Source of the DNA: JBDRLU01 sp043812795 | GTDB taxonomy: Bacteria > Chloroflexota > Dehalococcoidia > Dehalococcoidales > UBA2162 | Assembly (NCBI GenBank): GCA_043812795.1 | Contig: JBDRLU010000030.1 | Span: 34,287-98,286, forward strand | Direction of reading: 5' to 3' | Length of the DNA stretch: 64,000 nucleotides | Shown here: piece after piece, positions 16,913 through 26,200 of the stretch | How the letters are laid out: each line of letters opens with the position of its first letter | How positions within the stretch are numbered: position 1 is the first letter of the stretch | The notes under the pieces: model-generated | What the model was told of the DNA's origin: nothing | Database searches by the model: none | What the model saw: only the letters and a program-made list of their open reading frames with translations | Position numbers and translations under genes: made by a program

Positions 16913-17323
16913 ATGAATTTTAAGTTGCTCTTGTTATCCGTGCTACTTGTCACTTCTCTCTTAATCGGAGGGTGTGGCGCGCCTAAGGAAAAGGTAGTTG
17001 AAATCTCGTACGATGACTTCCGGTATGAAATAGCGGCTTCTAGATTCCTAGCCGTTTCACCCAACGATTCATTCCAAATAGTGCTGAGTGCTAACCCGAA
17101 GTCGGATTTCAAGTGGCCGGAATTGGCGGACATCACTGACGAAAGTATCGTCAAGCAGACAGGCCATCAAGTCTTACCTCCTGAAGGCGGTGAAACGTTA
17201 GGCAAAGAAGTGTGGACTTTTGAGGCAATTGGGAAAGGCAGTGCTAGCATCACGATGAAATCGCAAAGTAATGGCGGAGAACAGACTGATTGGACGTTTA
17301 TGCTACTGCTGGATACCCAGTAG
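16913..17323 (+). CDS. Lipoprotein with chagasin-like (inhibitor I42) domain
   Basis: This 136-residue exported lipoprotein has a type II signal peptide with lipobox LIGG-Cys21. The mature part resembles the chagasin/I42 cysteine-protease-inhibitor fold: VSPNDSFQIVLSANPKSDFKW matches the family's loop-bearing start, and the end WTFEAIGKGSASITMK matches its last strands. I42 proteins block papain-like proteases. A C39/papain-like protein is encoded nearby at 18429-18965, but a link is only speculation. Start ATG 16913 follows GTAAGGAGATGTTGA. Confidence 0.7.
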   Translation: MNFKLLLLSVLLVTSLLIGGCGAPKEKVVEISYDDFRYEIAASRFLAVSPNDSFQIVLSANPKSDFKWPELADITDESIVKQTGHQVLPPEGGETLGKEVWTFEAIGKGSASITMKSQSNGGEQTDWTFMLLLDTQ

Positions 17324-17539
17324 TAGCTGACCATTGTGTGTCGAAGCATTGCCTGGCAACAGAAGATGACCAAATGGTTTATTGTTAGGATAACCCCTTT
17401 TTCCCTTGATTGGAATATCCCACATTGGCCCAAAGAATTGTGCCCGGATGCCCGGGTAACAAAATAATAGCTTCAATAGTATCAAAATCCTCCTGGACAA
17501 ACAGAGCGCCACTGCTCTAGAAGGCTAAGATATTTGCCG

Positions 17540-17555
17540 TATTGCGTGAGCAATA
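17540..17555. promoter_or_regulatory. Short dyad upstream of cytidylate-kinase-like gene
   Basis: TATTGC-GTGA-GCAATA is a perfect 6-bp inverted repeat 29 bases upstream of ATG 17584, a plausible operator or leader stem-loop. Confidence 0.35.
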
Positions 17556-17583
17556 TTCTAGAGACTGATAAAGGAGGTGCAGC

Positions 17584-18222
17584 ATGTCTATCGTGACAAT
17601 TCGTGGGCAGATGGGAAGCGGAGCGCCGGAAATAGGGGAATTAATCGCTGAAAAGCTTCATGCTGACTATGTCGACCGGGAAATAATTGCCCGAGTAGCC
17701 GAACTACTGAAAGTGCACAGCCAGGAAGTGATGGATAAGGAAATGCCTCCGGGTAGCCTTCTGGGACGTATTGCGGAAGCCTTGGGCCGCAGCTATGATG
17801 GGGGTATCAGTAACCCCGGCGTGTGGCTACCCCCAGGTGAGATTCCGCTTGGTGATATCCGTTATCTGCCAGCGTTGGAAGCCATTATCAAGGAACTGGC
17901 GGACGGAGAGCCGATTGTTATCCGCGGACGGGGCAGCCAGTTCATTCTGAAAGACCATCCAGGAGCTTTTCACGTTCTGGCCGTGGCGCCGGCAGAGCTG
18001 CGGGTGAGTCGTGTGATGGAGACCTTGAAGCTTGACGAAAAGGCGGCGAAGAAGGAAATATCGAGTTTTGACAGCAGCCGCCGTGCGTTCGTCAAGAGGT
18101 ATTTTCAGGCTGACCTCGAAGACCCGGTTCACTATGACCTGGTTATCAATACCGGGCATCTTACCTTTGATGCAGCCGCTTCAATTATTGTCAATTCTCT
18201 TCCTTTTAAGCAGGGAACATGA
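17584..18222 (+). CDS. Cytidylate kinase-like family protein
   Basis: This 212-residue P-loop-type protein resembles the cytidylate-kinase-like family. It begins MSIVTIRGQMGSGAPEIG followed by LHADYVDREIIARVAELL, the usual second motif. The Walker A equivalent is GQMGSGAPE, without the normal GK[ST]; Lys and Ser/Thr of the P-loop are missing, as is common in this subfamily. VIRGRGSQFIL and a VINT segment (VINTGHL) near the end are also family features. AAGGAGG precedes ATG 17584. It may be a nucleotide-binding sensor rather than a CMP kinase; the substrate is unknown. Confidence 0.75.
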   Translation: MSIVTIRGQMGSGAPEIGELIAEKLHADYVDREIIARVAELLKVHSQEVMDKEMPPGSLLGRIAEALGRSYDGGISNPGVWLPPGEIPLGDIRYLPALEAIIKELADGEPIVIRGRGSQFILKDHPGAFHVLAVAPAELRVSRVMETLKLDEKAAKKEISSFDSSRRAFVKRYFQADLEDPVHYDLVINTGHLTFDAAASIIVNSLPFKQGT

Positions 18223-18428
18223 CGGAGCGGCAAGTTCCGTATTAGGGGAAAGCGCGGTTATCCTTCACCCCATTACTATAAGCTGTGGCATGATTGCCCA
18301 CGGTAGTTTTGACGATGCTTCAGACCCCCCAATGGACAACCCTGTAAATTCAAGCTAAGATATGTTAGGAAACCAACCTGCTCTGCCAGCCAGCCGCCAA
18401 TCTTTAACGAAGAAGGTGTAGAGGTTTC

Positions 18429-18965
18429 ATGCCTTACACCGAAGTCTGTTTTGGCAAACTCTTGTTTGGGTTTGACTGCGGGGCCAAAGCGTTACAGCTT
18501 GTTATGGCCTACTACGGTCTGGATATTCGTGAAGACGAATTAATTGGAGAATTGAATTGCGACGTCGTTCACGGTGTCCCCCCGCAAAGGATGATTGCCG
18601 TAGCTGAGGCAAAAGGCTTTCGGGTTGTTGCCAAGTGCGATTTTTCTTTAGAAGAAGTAAAGCAAGTGGTGGACAAAAACCAGCCGGTAATTGTGCTCGT
18701 GCAGGCCTGGGCAGAAAGATATATGACTCTGGATGACTGGAAAGATGACAAAGATGATGGCCATTACGTGATTGTCATCGGACACAATGGTTCCATTATT
18801 GTGTTTGAAGACCCGTCTTCTTTTCGAAGGACATGGTTGACTGAGGAAGAATTTCTGGCGCGGTGGCATGATACCGAGCCGGTGACCAAAGAGAAGCTCG
18901 ATAGGTTCGCCATGGTGCTTTTGGGAAAAGAACCGGCCTCAAAAGTAATTGAACACATGGGCTAA
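18429..18965 (+). CDS. C39-like papain-fold protein
   Basis: This 178-residue protein has the layout of peptidase C39-like domains: Cys17 in GFDCGAKALQLVMAYYG, His112 in DGHYVIVIGHNG and Asp128 in FEDPSS, the expected catalytic triad order. There is no signal peptide or membrane segment and no attached ABC transporter, so it differs from bacteriocin-exporting C39 proteins and is probably a stand-alone cytosolic hydrolase. The start codon is ATG 18429 after GAAGGTGTAGAGG. No substrate can be named. Confidence 0.75.
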   Translation: MPYTEVCFGKLLFGFDCGAKALQLVMAYYGLDIREDELIGELNCDVVHGVPPQRMIAVAEAKGFRVVAKCDFSLEEVKQVVDKNQPVIVLVQAWAERYMTLDDWKDDKDDGHYVIVIGHNGSIIVFEDPSSFRRTWLTEEEFLARWHDTEPVTKEKLDRFAMVLLGKEPASKVIEHMG

Positions 18966-19002
18966 AATAGTAGGACTGTTTCGGAGGCCAGTTAGCCCTC
19001 TC

Positions 19003-19031
19003 TTGTGAGCCCCCGTATTAGCTAGTATAAT
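19003..19031 (+). promoter_or_regulatory. Promoter of the GH57 gene trio
   Basis: TTGTGA, 17 bases, perfect TATAAT, 35 bases upstream of the first GH57 start. The -10 sits inside AGCTA-GTATAAT-TAGCT, a 5-bp inverted repeat, and two copies of ATTAGCT flank it, suggesting an operator. Confidence 0.6.
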
Positions 19032-19065
19032 TAGCTCGTATGTTTCCCCTCAGGAGGTTAAAGGA

Positions 19066-20361
19066 GTGATTTACTGGGCGCAACTATTCCATTTCTATCA
19101 GCCTCCGACTCAGTTGCCTGTGGTCCTGGAGAAAATCTGCAACGAGTCCTACAAACCTTTACTTCAGGTATTACAGGATAATCCACATGTTAGAGCCACT
19201 CTCAACATCAACGGTGTCCTCCTCGAAATGTTGCAGGATTATGGGCACCGGGACGTAATAAGGCGGCTTCAATTAGTTGGCGAAAAATGTGAGGCAGAGT
19301 TTACCGGCAGTGGTAAGTACCATCCAATCCTGCCGCTATTGCCCCCGGAAGAGCGAAAAAGACAGATAGAGTTGAACATCGCCACCGGACGGCATTTCTT
19401 GGGTGAGGCGTACGTACCGAAGGGTTTTTTCCCGCCGGAGATGTGTTATAGTGATGATATTTTACCGGAGATAACGGCTACTGGCCACCAGTGGATTATA
19501 TTGAGCGGTATTGCCTGTCCTGCCCCCTGGCCGGTGGACAAGATATATCAGGTGGAGTATGAAGGTAAGAAAGTAGCTGTTTTGTTTAGGGATGACATTC
19601 TCAGCAACAAGATTAGTTTCAAACAGATTGGCCCGGGGGATTTTTTCGAACACCTGAAACAGACGGCCAATGAGAAAGAAAATATATATCTCATCACGGC
19701 GATGGATGCGGAAACTTACGGCCATCATATTCAGAATTGGGAAAGGCTTTTTCTGGCGGCCGTTTATGAGCAACTCAGTCCAACGAGGAAGACCTACGCT
19801 GATATCAAGCAGGCAACAAAATTGGCTGACCAGCAAAGAGCTTTACTCGCTGATACGAGTTTCGCCCAGCAGGTGAAGATGGTGACCATCAGTGAACTTC
19901 TCCAGATATTTCCTGCCGGAGAAACGATCAACCCCAAGCCGTCGTCGTGGAGTACATGCGCCGAGGATCTTGCTGCGGGCAACCCTTACCCCCTGTGGCT
20001 GGACAAAGACAATGAAGTCCATCGCCTTCAGTGGGAACATATTCGCCTTTGTATCGAAATGGTCCGTAAGGCTGGCGAATGCACTGACAATGACGAATGC
20101 AGGTTCTTTAGTCGTATTGCCCGCGGACTGCTCGATATTGCGGAACACAGTTGCCAGTTCTGGTGGGCAAGCCATCGACCGATGTGGGATATCAATCTGA
20201 TTCACCTCGGCTTGATTGACCAGTGGCGGGCCATGGTCAATGCTTACCGGGCGATTAACCGGAGTTCGATTGATGCTGAAACGAAGACCAGCTACTACCA
20301 TAAGGTCGTGGCGGCGCGTGATATCAGAAATAAGATAACGGACCGGCTGTTCGTTCAGTGA
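19066..20361 (+). CDS. Glycoside hydrolase family 57-type protein (A)
   Basis: This 431-residue protein has a GH57 (beta/alpha)7 barrel. The N-terminal motif is HFYQPPTQ in place of the classical HxHxP. Others are TGSGKYHPILPLLP, FFPPEMCYSDD (the Glu would be the nucleophile) and MDAETYGHH (candidate acid/base Asp). GH57 enzymes are alpha-amylases, 4-alpha-glucanotransferases, branching enzymes and alpha-galactosidases. The start is GTG 19066 with AGGAGG upstream. It is a paralogue of the next gene, 6 bases downstream, and all three GH57 genes look co-transcribed. Confidence 0.85.
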   Translation: MIYWAQLFHFYQPPTQLPVVLEKICNESYKPLLQVLQDNPHVRATLNINGVLLEMLQDYGHRDVIRRLQLVGEKCEAEFTGSGKYHPILPLLPPEERKRQIELNIATGRHFLGEAYVPKGFFPPEMCYSDDILPEITATGHQWIILSGIACPAPWPVDKIYQVEYEGKKVAVLFRDDILSNKISFKQIGPGDFFEHLKQTANEKENIYLITAMDAETYGHHIQNWERLFLAAVYEQLSPTRKTYADIKQATKLADQQRALLADTSFAQQVKMVTISELLQIFPAGETINPKPSSWSTCAEDLAAGNPYPLWLDKDNEVHRLQWEHIRLCIEMVRKAGECTDNDECRFFSRIARGLLDIAEHSCQFWWASHRPMWDINLIHLGLIDQWRAMVNAYRAINRSSIDAETKTSYYHKVVAARDIRNKITDRLFVQ

Positions 20362-20367
20362 GGTATT

Positions 20368-21606
20368 ATGTACTGGGCTAACTTTCTTCATATCTATCAG
20401 CCACCGACTCAGACCGAAGCTATTGTGCGAAAGGTCACGGAGGAATGCTATCGTACGCTGGTACGAGTGCTGGATGAGGCGCCACGCGCCAGAATTACTC
20501 TCAATATTAATGCCGTCCTTACCGAACAATTGGCGCGGTATGGTTTTGGGGATGTTATCGCCGGATTGAAGAGGTTGGCGGAGAGAGGGCAAATCGAATT
20601 TACCGGCAGTGCCATGTACCACCCGATATTGCCTCTTATTCCCCGCGAGGAAGTCGAACGTCAAATCAAGCTGAATACGGAGGTTAACCGCCGCTATTTC
20701 GGCGAGGTTTACCAGCCCCGCGGCTTCTTTCCTCCGGAAATGTGTTACAGCACCGACGTGGCGAAGATTGTGGCCGAAATGGGCTTCGACTGGATAATCA
20801 TCGATGAGGTTGCCTGCGGCGGTAAAATAGGGCAGGTAAGGTATGACACGACTTATACCATTGATACATCTCCTGACCTGGTTGTCTTTTTCAAAGAACG
20901 TCCTTTCAGCGCCGGTATTACTTACGGTCTCTACCCGGGTGCAAGACCATTTCTTGAAGCTTTGAAAGATAGACTGCCCACCGAGACCTATTTACTCACC
21001 GGGACCGACGGCGAGGTGTACGGCCACCACCGGCCGGGACAGGAGAAGCTGCTGCAGGAAGTCTTCCAGGCCGGAGCGCCGAAAACATGTACCGTCTCGG
21101 AGCTTTTATCCTTATTCAAGACGAGAGAGCAAGCGCAGCCACTCGCGTCTTCCTGGAGTACATGGGAAGATGAAATGGCGGCGGGCATACCCTATCCTCA
21201 GTGGCAATACCCGGGCCATGAATTGCATCAGCTCCAGTGGAGTCTCACTTATCTGGCGCTGGATCTGGTAAAGAGCGTTCCGCATGATAGTGCGGGCTAT
21301 CCCGAGGCACGCCATCTGCTGGACGAGGGGCTTCATAGCTGCCAGTTCTGGTGGGCGAGCTGCCGGCCCTGGTGGGATACCGGTATGATTGAATGGGGTG
21401 CCAAGAAACTCTTTGATGCCGTTTCTCAGATAAAAGAAACCTTGCCCGGTGACAAATTCCAGCAGGCGTCACTTTTATTCGATTCCATCGTGAAATCCGC
21501 CCGCCAATGGCAGGAGACGGGAGAAGCGCAAAAACGAAAAGAGCAGTACCTTAAAGAGCACAGCGAAGTAAGCTCCGAGCTGACTTTCGGTAAAGAGACC
21601 AACTGA
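20368..21606 (+). CDS. Glycoside hydrolase family 57-type protein (B)
   Basis: This 412-residue GH57-type protein is a tandem paralogue of the preceding gene; HIYQPPTQ, TGSAMYHPILPLIP, FFPPEMCYSTD and TDGEVYGHH align motif for motif. The candidate nucleophile Glu (PPEMCYS) and acid/base Asp (TDGEVYGHH) are present. It starts at ATG 20368, 6 bases after gene A, and its stop overlaps the start of gene C by one base. The two copies probably act on different alpha-glucan linkages or as a pair; no substrate can be assigned. Confidence 0.85.
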   Translation: MYWANFLHIYQPPTQTEAIVRKVTEECYRTLVRVLDEAPRARITLNINAVLTEQLARYGFGDVIAGLKRLAERGQIEFTGSAMYHPILPLIPREEVERQIKLNTEVNRRYFGEVYQPRGFFPPEMCYSTDVAKIVAEMGFDWIIIDEVACGGKIGQVRYDTTYTIDTSPDLVVFFKERPFSAGITYGLYPGARPFLEALKDRLPTETYLLTGTDGEVYGHHRPGQEKLLQEVFQAGAPKTCTVSELLSLFKTREQAQPLASSWSTWEDEMAAGIPYPQWQYPGHELHQLQWSLTYLALDLVKSVPHDSAGYPEARHLLDEGLHSCQFWWASCRPWWDTGMIEWGAKKLFDAVSQIKETLPGDKFQQASLLFDSIVKSARQWQETGEAQKRKEQYLKEHSEVSSELTFGKETN

Positions 21607-23498
21607 TGAAAGAAGTCTTCGTCATTCTGGCTTTCCATGCCCACGAGCCCTTATGGGATTTACCCCAGATGCTTCTGGAGAACGTGGAAGACGTTGATTT
21701 GCGGCAGACTCTGGGTAGCGAGAACTGGATAGTGCGCCGCAGCGCCGAAGGGAGAGACATCTATCGGGCTCTGGTGCGTTTCGCCCGCTCGATGGGCATT
21801 ACGGTTACTCTCGAGGCAACCAACGAGCTTCTCATTCAAATTGCTAAGGTCATGCCCAAGACCTATGCCGGGCTGAAAAAAGCTTATCGAGAAGGACTGT
21901 TATATCCTCTATATGGGTACGCTCACCACACTCATATCTCGCTGCTCACGGATGAGGAAGTCAAGGATGAAATCCGGCTCAACCGGGAATACCTGCACGA
22001 TGTTATGGGCATACCTCGCCCCCGTTATGCCGGACTGTTCCCTATCGAGGACTCACTGGATTCTGCCAAGCTTCAGGGTATCAAAGATAGCGGCATCGAC
22101 TTCGTTATCTTTCCTAATTTGGACAAGAGCAAGGCGCGCTATCAGGCCAGCGACAAGCTTGATGAAAAGCATGAGCCATTCCTCATCGGGCCGGATATTG
22201 TGGCACTGCCACGGCATTTTCCTGTCTCCCAGTATATCTGGCGGCCTATCACCAAATGGAAAGTAGAAGGAGTGCAGAACCAGGGCTACATTCTGGGTCG
22301 CTACTGGGTACTTCCCGAAGAATACCGCCACCATCGCTTCGTTTCTTTCCCAATAGACCGCAAGGAGGCCATCAATGAGTACTATGGTGTACTCCGTCAG
22401 GCACTGGCGGATGCTCCCGATGGCGGGCTTATTCTGTACGTGCAGGACCTGGAACTGATGGACTTCGGCGATGTCGCTTTGGATATTATGGAGGCGGCCT
22501 GGCAGCGAGTGCTGAAGGAAAACCTGGCAAGGGTTCGTTTTGTGAGCCCCGATGATTACCTGGCGAGAAGGGTAATGCCTGACCATCACCATCTTAAACA
22601 CCTTTATTTTCATCAAATATCGTGGGCGCCGGAAATCCGTCTGGTGCTGCGTTACGACGGGCATTACCCGCCTCTGGAAGCCGGTAAGTTTCGCGGGGTG
22701 GATGCCGCCAGAGACATTTTCCGGCGCTGGCCATTTATCTTCTGGGAGCCGGGACGGTATATGGTGCAACTGGTTAACTGGCTGCTTGGTACCTTCGGGT
22801 TAGACCTCAGCGTGTCAGTCAGTGCGAAGGACCTGTTCGAAACCGGTTACAAATTTGAAGGGCTGGCCGTTGAAGACCAGCTGGCGTTACACTCACGCAT
22901 TATCAAGCGTGCTTGTAACTGGGGCTGGTTCCCCAATGAGGGGCTGCAGAAAAGACCGTTCCTCCATGGCTATTTCATCGCTGACCTGCTCTTAAAACAG
23001 ATGGAGGAGAAGCTCATTTCGCGCCCGGCGGTTGATTTACCATCGCCCAGTTGCTTTCGTGGATTGGAACGGTTACTGGAGATAATAATCGATACCCGTT
23101 ATGGATACCTCTCCGAAGCCATCGTAGAACTGGCTGCCGAGACCGGTGATGGTCGCCGAGATGCCTTTCGTGAGCTCGACCGGGCTATGGAATGGCGCGA
23201 GGAAGCACGTCATTCCATAGCCCGGTCCCGTTTCCATGCCCGGCAACTTCGTTCGGGTAAGATGAATAATGGCGAACTTCGCGGATTATTAACTGACTTC
23301 CGGGACTATTGCCGGGCGGTGTTTATTTCTCTGGACCATTTGCAAAGGGTCTGGTCTCGTTCCGGTAATGTCGAGCGTGTCCTGCTCAAGATGTATGATT
23401 ATCTCTTCGAGCTATATCCGCCCCGCTTTCCGGCTATCCTCGAAAGTACCCTGACTGAAGAAGAAATAAATACGGTCAATAACCCTACTCTTCGCTAG
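21606..23498 (+). CDS. Glycoside hydrolase family 57 protein (C)
   Basis: This 630-residue protein has the classical GH57 N-terminal motif AFHAHEPLWDL (His11, His13). It is less similar to A and B than they are to each other. LLYPLYGYAHHTHISLL and YAGLFPIEDSLD follow, then YVQDLELMDFGD, which may carry the acid/base Asp. The C-terminal 250 residues are rich in helix-forming residues. ATG overlaps the stop of gene B (TGATG), so translation is coupled. Likely alpha-glucan metabolism (glycogen or maltodextrin), which could feed glucose to trehalose synthesis encoded nearby; this link is inference. Confidence 0.85.
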   Translation: MKEVFVILAFHAHEPLWDLPQMLLENVEDVDLRQTLGSENWIVRRSAEGRDIYRALVRFARSMGITVTLEATNELLIQIAKVMPKTYAGLKKAYREGLLYPLYGYAHHTHISLLTDEEVKDEIRLNREYLHDVMGIPRPRYAGLFPIEDSLDSAKLQGIKDSGIDFVIFPNLDKSKARYQASDKLDEKHEPFLIGPDIVALPRHFPVSQYIWRPITKWKVEGVQNQGYILGRYWVLPEEYRHHRFVSFPIDRKEAINEYYGVLRQALADAPDGGLILYVQDLELMDFGDVALDIMEAAWQRVLKENLARVRFVSPDDYLARRVMPDHHHLKHLYFHQISWAPEIRLVLRYDGHYPPLEAGKFRGVDAARDIFRRWPFIFWEPGRYMVQLVNWLLGTFGLDLSVSVSAKDLFETGYKFEGLAVEDQLALHSRIIKRACNWGWFPNEGLQKRPFLHGYFIADLLLKQMEEKLISRPAVDLPSPSCFRGLERLLEIIIDTRYGYLSEAIVELAAETGDGRRDAFRELDRAMEWREEARHSIARSRFHARQLRSGKMNNGELRGLLTDFRDYCRAVFISLDHLQRVWSRSGNVERVLLKMYDYLFELYPPRFPAILESTLTEEEINTVNNPTLR

Positions 23499-23536
23499 TC
23501 GCTACTTTCGGTGTATTTCCAGTCCCATTCATTAGC

Positions 23537-24112
23537 TTAGTGGTTAACGTTTAGTTCTTGGCCGCTGGAACGGGATTTGCCTATTGTCTTACCGGCGGCA
23601 ACATATTCCGCTTTATTTACGAACCAGAGCAGCGGAGCAAATTTGCTAAAATCGGGTTTCCCGTCCGTTAATAATTCCTGAGAAACAAAAGTACTATCAA
23701 CCCGGCCAAAAATAATGGCGTGGCTGTTCGTGCTGAGCAGATGCACCAAGCTGCATTCCATGTTTATCTGACATTGTTCTATCATCGGCGCGGTGGCAAG
23801 TTTGTCATAGAAAATAGTGAAATTACAGTCTTTCACTTTATCGGTTTGAGCACCGCTGGCAATGCCGCAGTAATCGGCTTCTTTGACCAGTTCCACCGAA
23901 GGGACGTTAACCGAGAATGTCCTGTTTTCCAGAATACCTTTCAGCGTGAAGCGCGGGTGCCTTACCGGCAGAGCGACCATCGGCGGGTCATAACTGACCA
24001 GACCTCCTCCGCCGACTTCAAAAAAATTTGCCTTGCCGCCTATGTTCGCTCCGACAAGAAGAATCGGCCTCACCGGTATCAGGCATTGTGGCGCTAGTTC
24101 CTTCTTTTCCAT
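23537..24112 (-). CDS. Flavin reductase-like, FMN-binding split-barrel protein (2)
   Basis: This 191-residue DIM6/NTAB family protein shows VRPILLVGANIGGKANFF near the start and LENRTFSVNVPSVELVKEADYCG in the middle. I chose ATG 24112; the TTG at 24133 would place the AAGGAGA SD inside the gene. It is more typical of the FlRd/flavoredoxin branch than the copy at 2665-3282. It is downstream of the ferritin-like gene on the same strand and could supply electrons to a redox partner. Function beyond FMN binding is not known. Confidence 0.82.
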   Translation of the reverse strand: MEKKELAPQCLIPVRPILLVGANIGGKANFFEVGGGGLVSYDPPMVALPVRHPRFTLKGILENRTFSVNVPSVELVKEADYCGIASGAQTDKVKDCNFTIFYDKLATAPMIEQCQINMECSLVHLLSTNSHAIIFGRVDSTFVSQELLTDGKPDFSKFAPLLWFVNKAEYVAAGKTIGKSRSSGQELNVNH

Positions 24113-24166
24113 ACTTATCCCTTCTCCTTCCAATTATTTGAAAGTATTGGGGGAAAACGTGAGAGC

Positions 24167-24610
24167 CTAAGCTTGTTGCTGGAAAAGCGACCCTAACTCC
24201 AGGATGCGTTTTTCCTTTTTCATGGCGACCGTAATGAAAGTTCTGGGAATGTCTGCCATCAGTGACTTCGATTGTGCGGCCGCATCGGAGTAAAATTTTA
24301 TCAGGCTATTTTCCATCAGTATGGCCTGGTTCAAGGCGTCTTTATAAGTGGCACCCTTATCCAGCTCAGTTTCGAGGGTATAACCATCCGGGTCCATATC
24401 GAAGGCGTAGCCACCCTCAATCGCATCGGAGATTACTCCGTAGTATGTCCTTTCGACTTGAACTATAGTTTTTTCATTCTCTCGGGCAAAGCGGAGAAAG
24501 ATATCTTGATTTTTCCCGTATTGCTGCGATAAATTTTCGTAAAATTGTGCCGACCGGTTTTCAAGCTCCCTGGCTAGGCTGATAACCTCCGAGGCGGTGT
24601 GTAATTTCAT
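24167..24610 (-). CDS. Ferritin-like/rubrerythrin-type diiron protein (without rubredoxin domain)
   Basis: This protein of about 147 residues is a predicted four-helix bundle. Possible diiron glutamates lie in ARELENRSAQFYENL, ENEKTIVQVERTYYG, LMENSLIKFYSD and MKKEKRILELG; the spacing suits the ferritin-like/rubrerythrin N-terminal fold but is not a perfect ExxH pattern. No rubredoxin-type CxxC is present. ATG 24610 is preferred over an upstream ATG 24649 that overlaps the dehydrogenase. It may be an oxygen- or peroxide-handling protein or just a structural relative. Confidence 0.65.
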   Translation of the reverse strand: MKLHTASEVISLARELENRSAQFYENLSQQYGKNQDIFLRFARENEKTIVQVERTYYGVISDAIEGGYAFDMDPDGYTLETELDKGATYKDALNQAILMENSLIKFYSDAAAQSKSLMADIPRTFITVAMKKEKRILELGSLFQQQA

Positions 24611-24626
24611 CTGCTGGCGGGCCTTT

Positions 24627-26120
24627 CTACAACCATCGCTGGATGACAACTTTACTCTCAGTGAAGAAACGGACAGCCTCTCGCCCCTGCGTATGCAACA
24701 CCCCGAAGAAGGAATCTTTCATACCGCTGAAGGGGAAGAAGGCCATGGGGGCCACGATGCCCACATTGATGCCGACGTTACCACTGGTAATCCGGTATTG
24801 AAATTCTCGGGCATCCCTACCACTCGAAGTGAAGATGGCATTACCGTTACCAAACGGATTGGCATTGCATATTTCTATTGCTTCGTCGAGGTCTCTCGCC
24901 CGCATTATGCTCATCACCGGCCCGAAGATTTCCTCTCGACCTATTCGCATTTCCGGGGAAACATCCTCGAAGATAGTCGGCCCCAGAAAGCAGGCCTCAG
25001 GATAGTTACCGGTTATTTTTATGTTTTTTCTCCCATCGAGCCTGAGTTTGGCCCCTTCCTTGATGCCGCTTTCGATAAAAGCGGTGATGGTCTCTTTCTT
25101 CCCTTTGTCCCGTACCGGCCCCATCTGGATTGATTCATCGAGACCGTAACCGATTATTATCCGGGAGGCAGCATCAATAACTTTTTCCACGAAATTTGTA
25201 TAGGACCTGTTATCTTCACCGACGACAACAAGATTGGCCCCGGATAGGCAGCGTTGGCCAGCATTACCGAAAAATGAAGTCATCAGGGCCGGTATTGTCC
25301 TTTCGACAATGCAGTCGGGCATGATGACCATGAAGTTCTTGGCGCTCCCTTGGGCGATGACTCTTTTACCAGTCTCGCCGCATCTCCGGCAGATAACCTC
25401 CCTCGCCGTGGTCGTTCGGCCGACAAACGTTACGCCGGCGATGTTCGGGTGGTCTAACATAGCGCTCACGGCGGCTCTTTCGCCGTTGACGACATTCCAT
25501 ACTCCCGGCGGGAAACCGGCTTCTTCCACCAGTTCGGTCAGTTTCATCTGACTTATCGGGACTTCGGGTGACGGCTTGACGACGACACAGTTACCGGTAG
25601 CCACCGCATAAGGTGCCGACCAGAGTGGAATCATGAAGGGAAAATTAAAGGGAGCAATTATTCCGAAAACGCCCAAAGGTTGCGGAATCAGGTATTCATC
25701 GATGCCTGACGCAATATCTTCTAGGTTATACCCCATCATCAGAGTGGGAATCCCGCAGGCAACTTCGACGTTTTCGATGCCTCGTCTTGTTTCTCCCCGT
25801 GATTCATCAATTGTCTTGCCGTGTTCCTGTGTCTGGACCCGGCTAAGCTCCTCAAAATGCTCTTCCAACAATTCCTTCAGTCTGAAGAGATATCTGGCCC
25901 TGGCCACCGGCGGTGTTGTCCGCCAGGCCGGGAAAGCCCTTTGCGCCGCGGCGATGGCGCTGTCCATCTCTTCTTTGGTGGAAATCGGGACCCTGGCGAT
26001 GGTCTGGCACGTGGCCGGGTTCACCACATCTTTCATTTCACCTTTGGATTCAACCCATTCCCCGTCGATGTAATTCTTAATCGTGACCAATTCTTTTATC
26101 GGTTCTTCCAAAAGAGCCAT
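24627..26120 (-). CDS. mmsA: CoA-acylating methylmalonate-semialdehyde dehydrogenase
   Basis: This 497-residue ALDH-superfamily enzyme converts methylmalonate semialdehyde (or malonate semialdehyde) to propionyl-CoA (or acetyl-CoA) with NAD+ and CoA. The catalytic Cys291 is in FGNAGQRCLSG, and the IAPFNFPFMIPLW and QGSAKNFMVIMPD segments are typical of the MmsA/IolA group; the usual ALDH general-base Glu is replaced there. ATG 26120 follows a purine-rich SD (AGGAGG). It belongs to the minus-strand set 27184-23537 and would feed the propionyl/methylmalonyl-CoA chemistry encoded elsewhere in the window. Confidence 0.92.
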   Translation of the reverse strand: MALLEEPIKELVTIKNYIDGEWVESKGEMKDVVNPATCQTIARVPISTKEEMDSAIAAAQRAFPAWRTTPPVARARYLFRLKELLEEHFEELSRVQTQEHGKTIDESRGETRRGIENVEVACGIPTLMMGYNLEDIASGIDEYLIPQPLGVFGIIAPFNFPFMIPLWSAPYAVATGNCVVVKPSPEVPISQMKLTELVEEAGFPPGVWNVVNGERAAVSAMLDHPNIAGVTFVGRTTTAREVICRRCGETGKRVIAQGSAKNFMVIMPDCIVERTIPALMTSFFGNAGQRCLSGANLVVVGEDNRSYTNFVEKVIDAASRIIIGYGLDESIQMGPVRDKGKKETITAFIESGIKEGAKLRLDGRKNIKITGNYPEACFLGPTIFEDVSPEMRIGREEIFGPVMSIMRARDLDEAIEICNANPFGNGNAIFTSSGRDAREFQYRITSGNVGINVGIVAPMAFFPFSGMKDSFFGVLHTQGREAVRFFTESKVVIQRWL

Positions 26121-26200
26121 GCGGGACTTTTTCCTCCTATTCTTGTTGAATAGATAGCGTTAGGTATTTTGCCTGACGGTCGGAAATTTCTCTAAAGTCT

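Noticed and set aside
19843..20664. 273-residue open frame on the minus strand
   Set aside because: It is opposite to the two GH57 genes, has no recognisable motif and reflects their codon use.
22053..22769. 238-residue open frame on the minus strand
   Set aside because: It is a shadow of GH57 gene C, which has clear motifs on the other strand.
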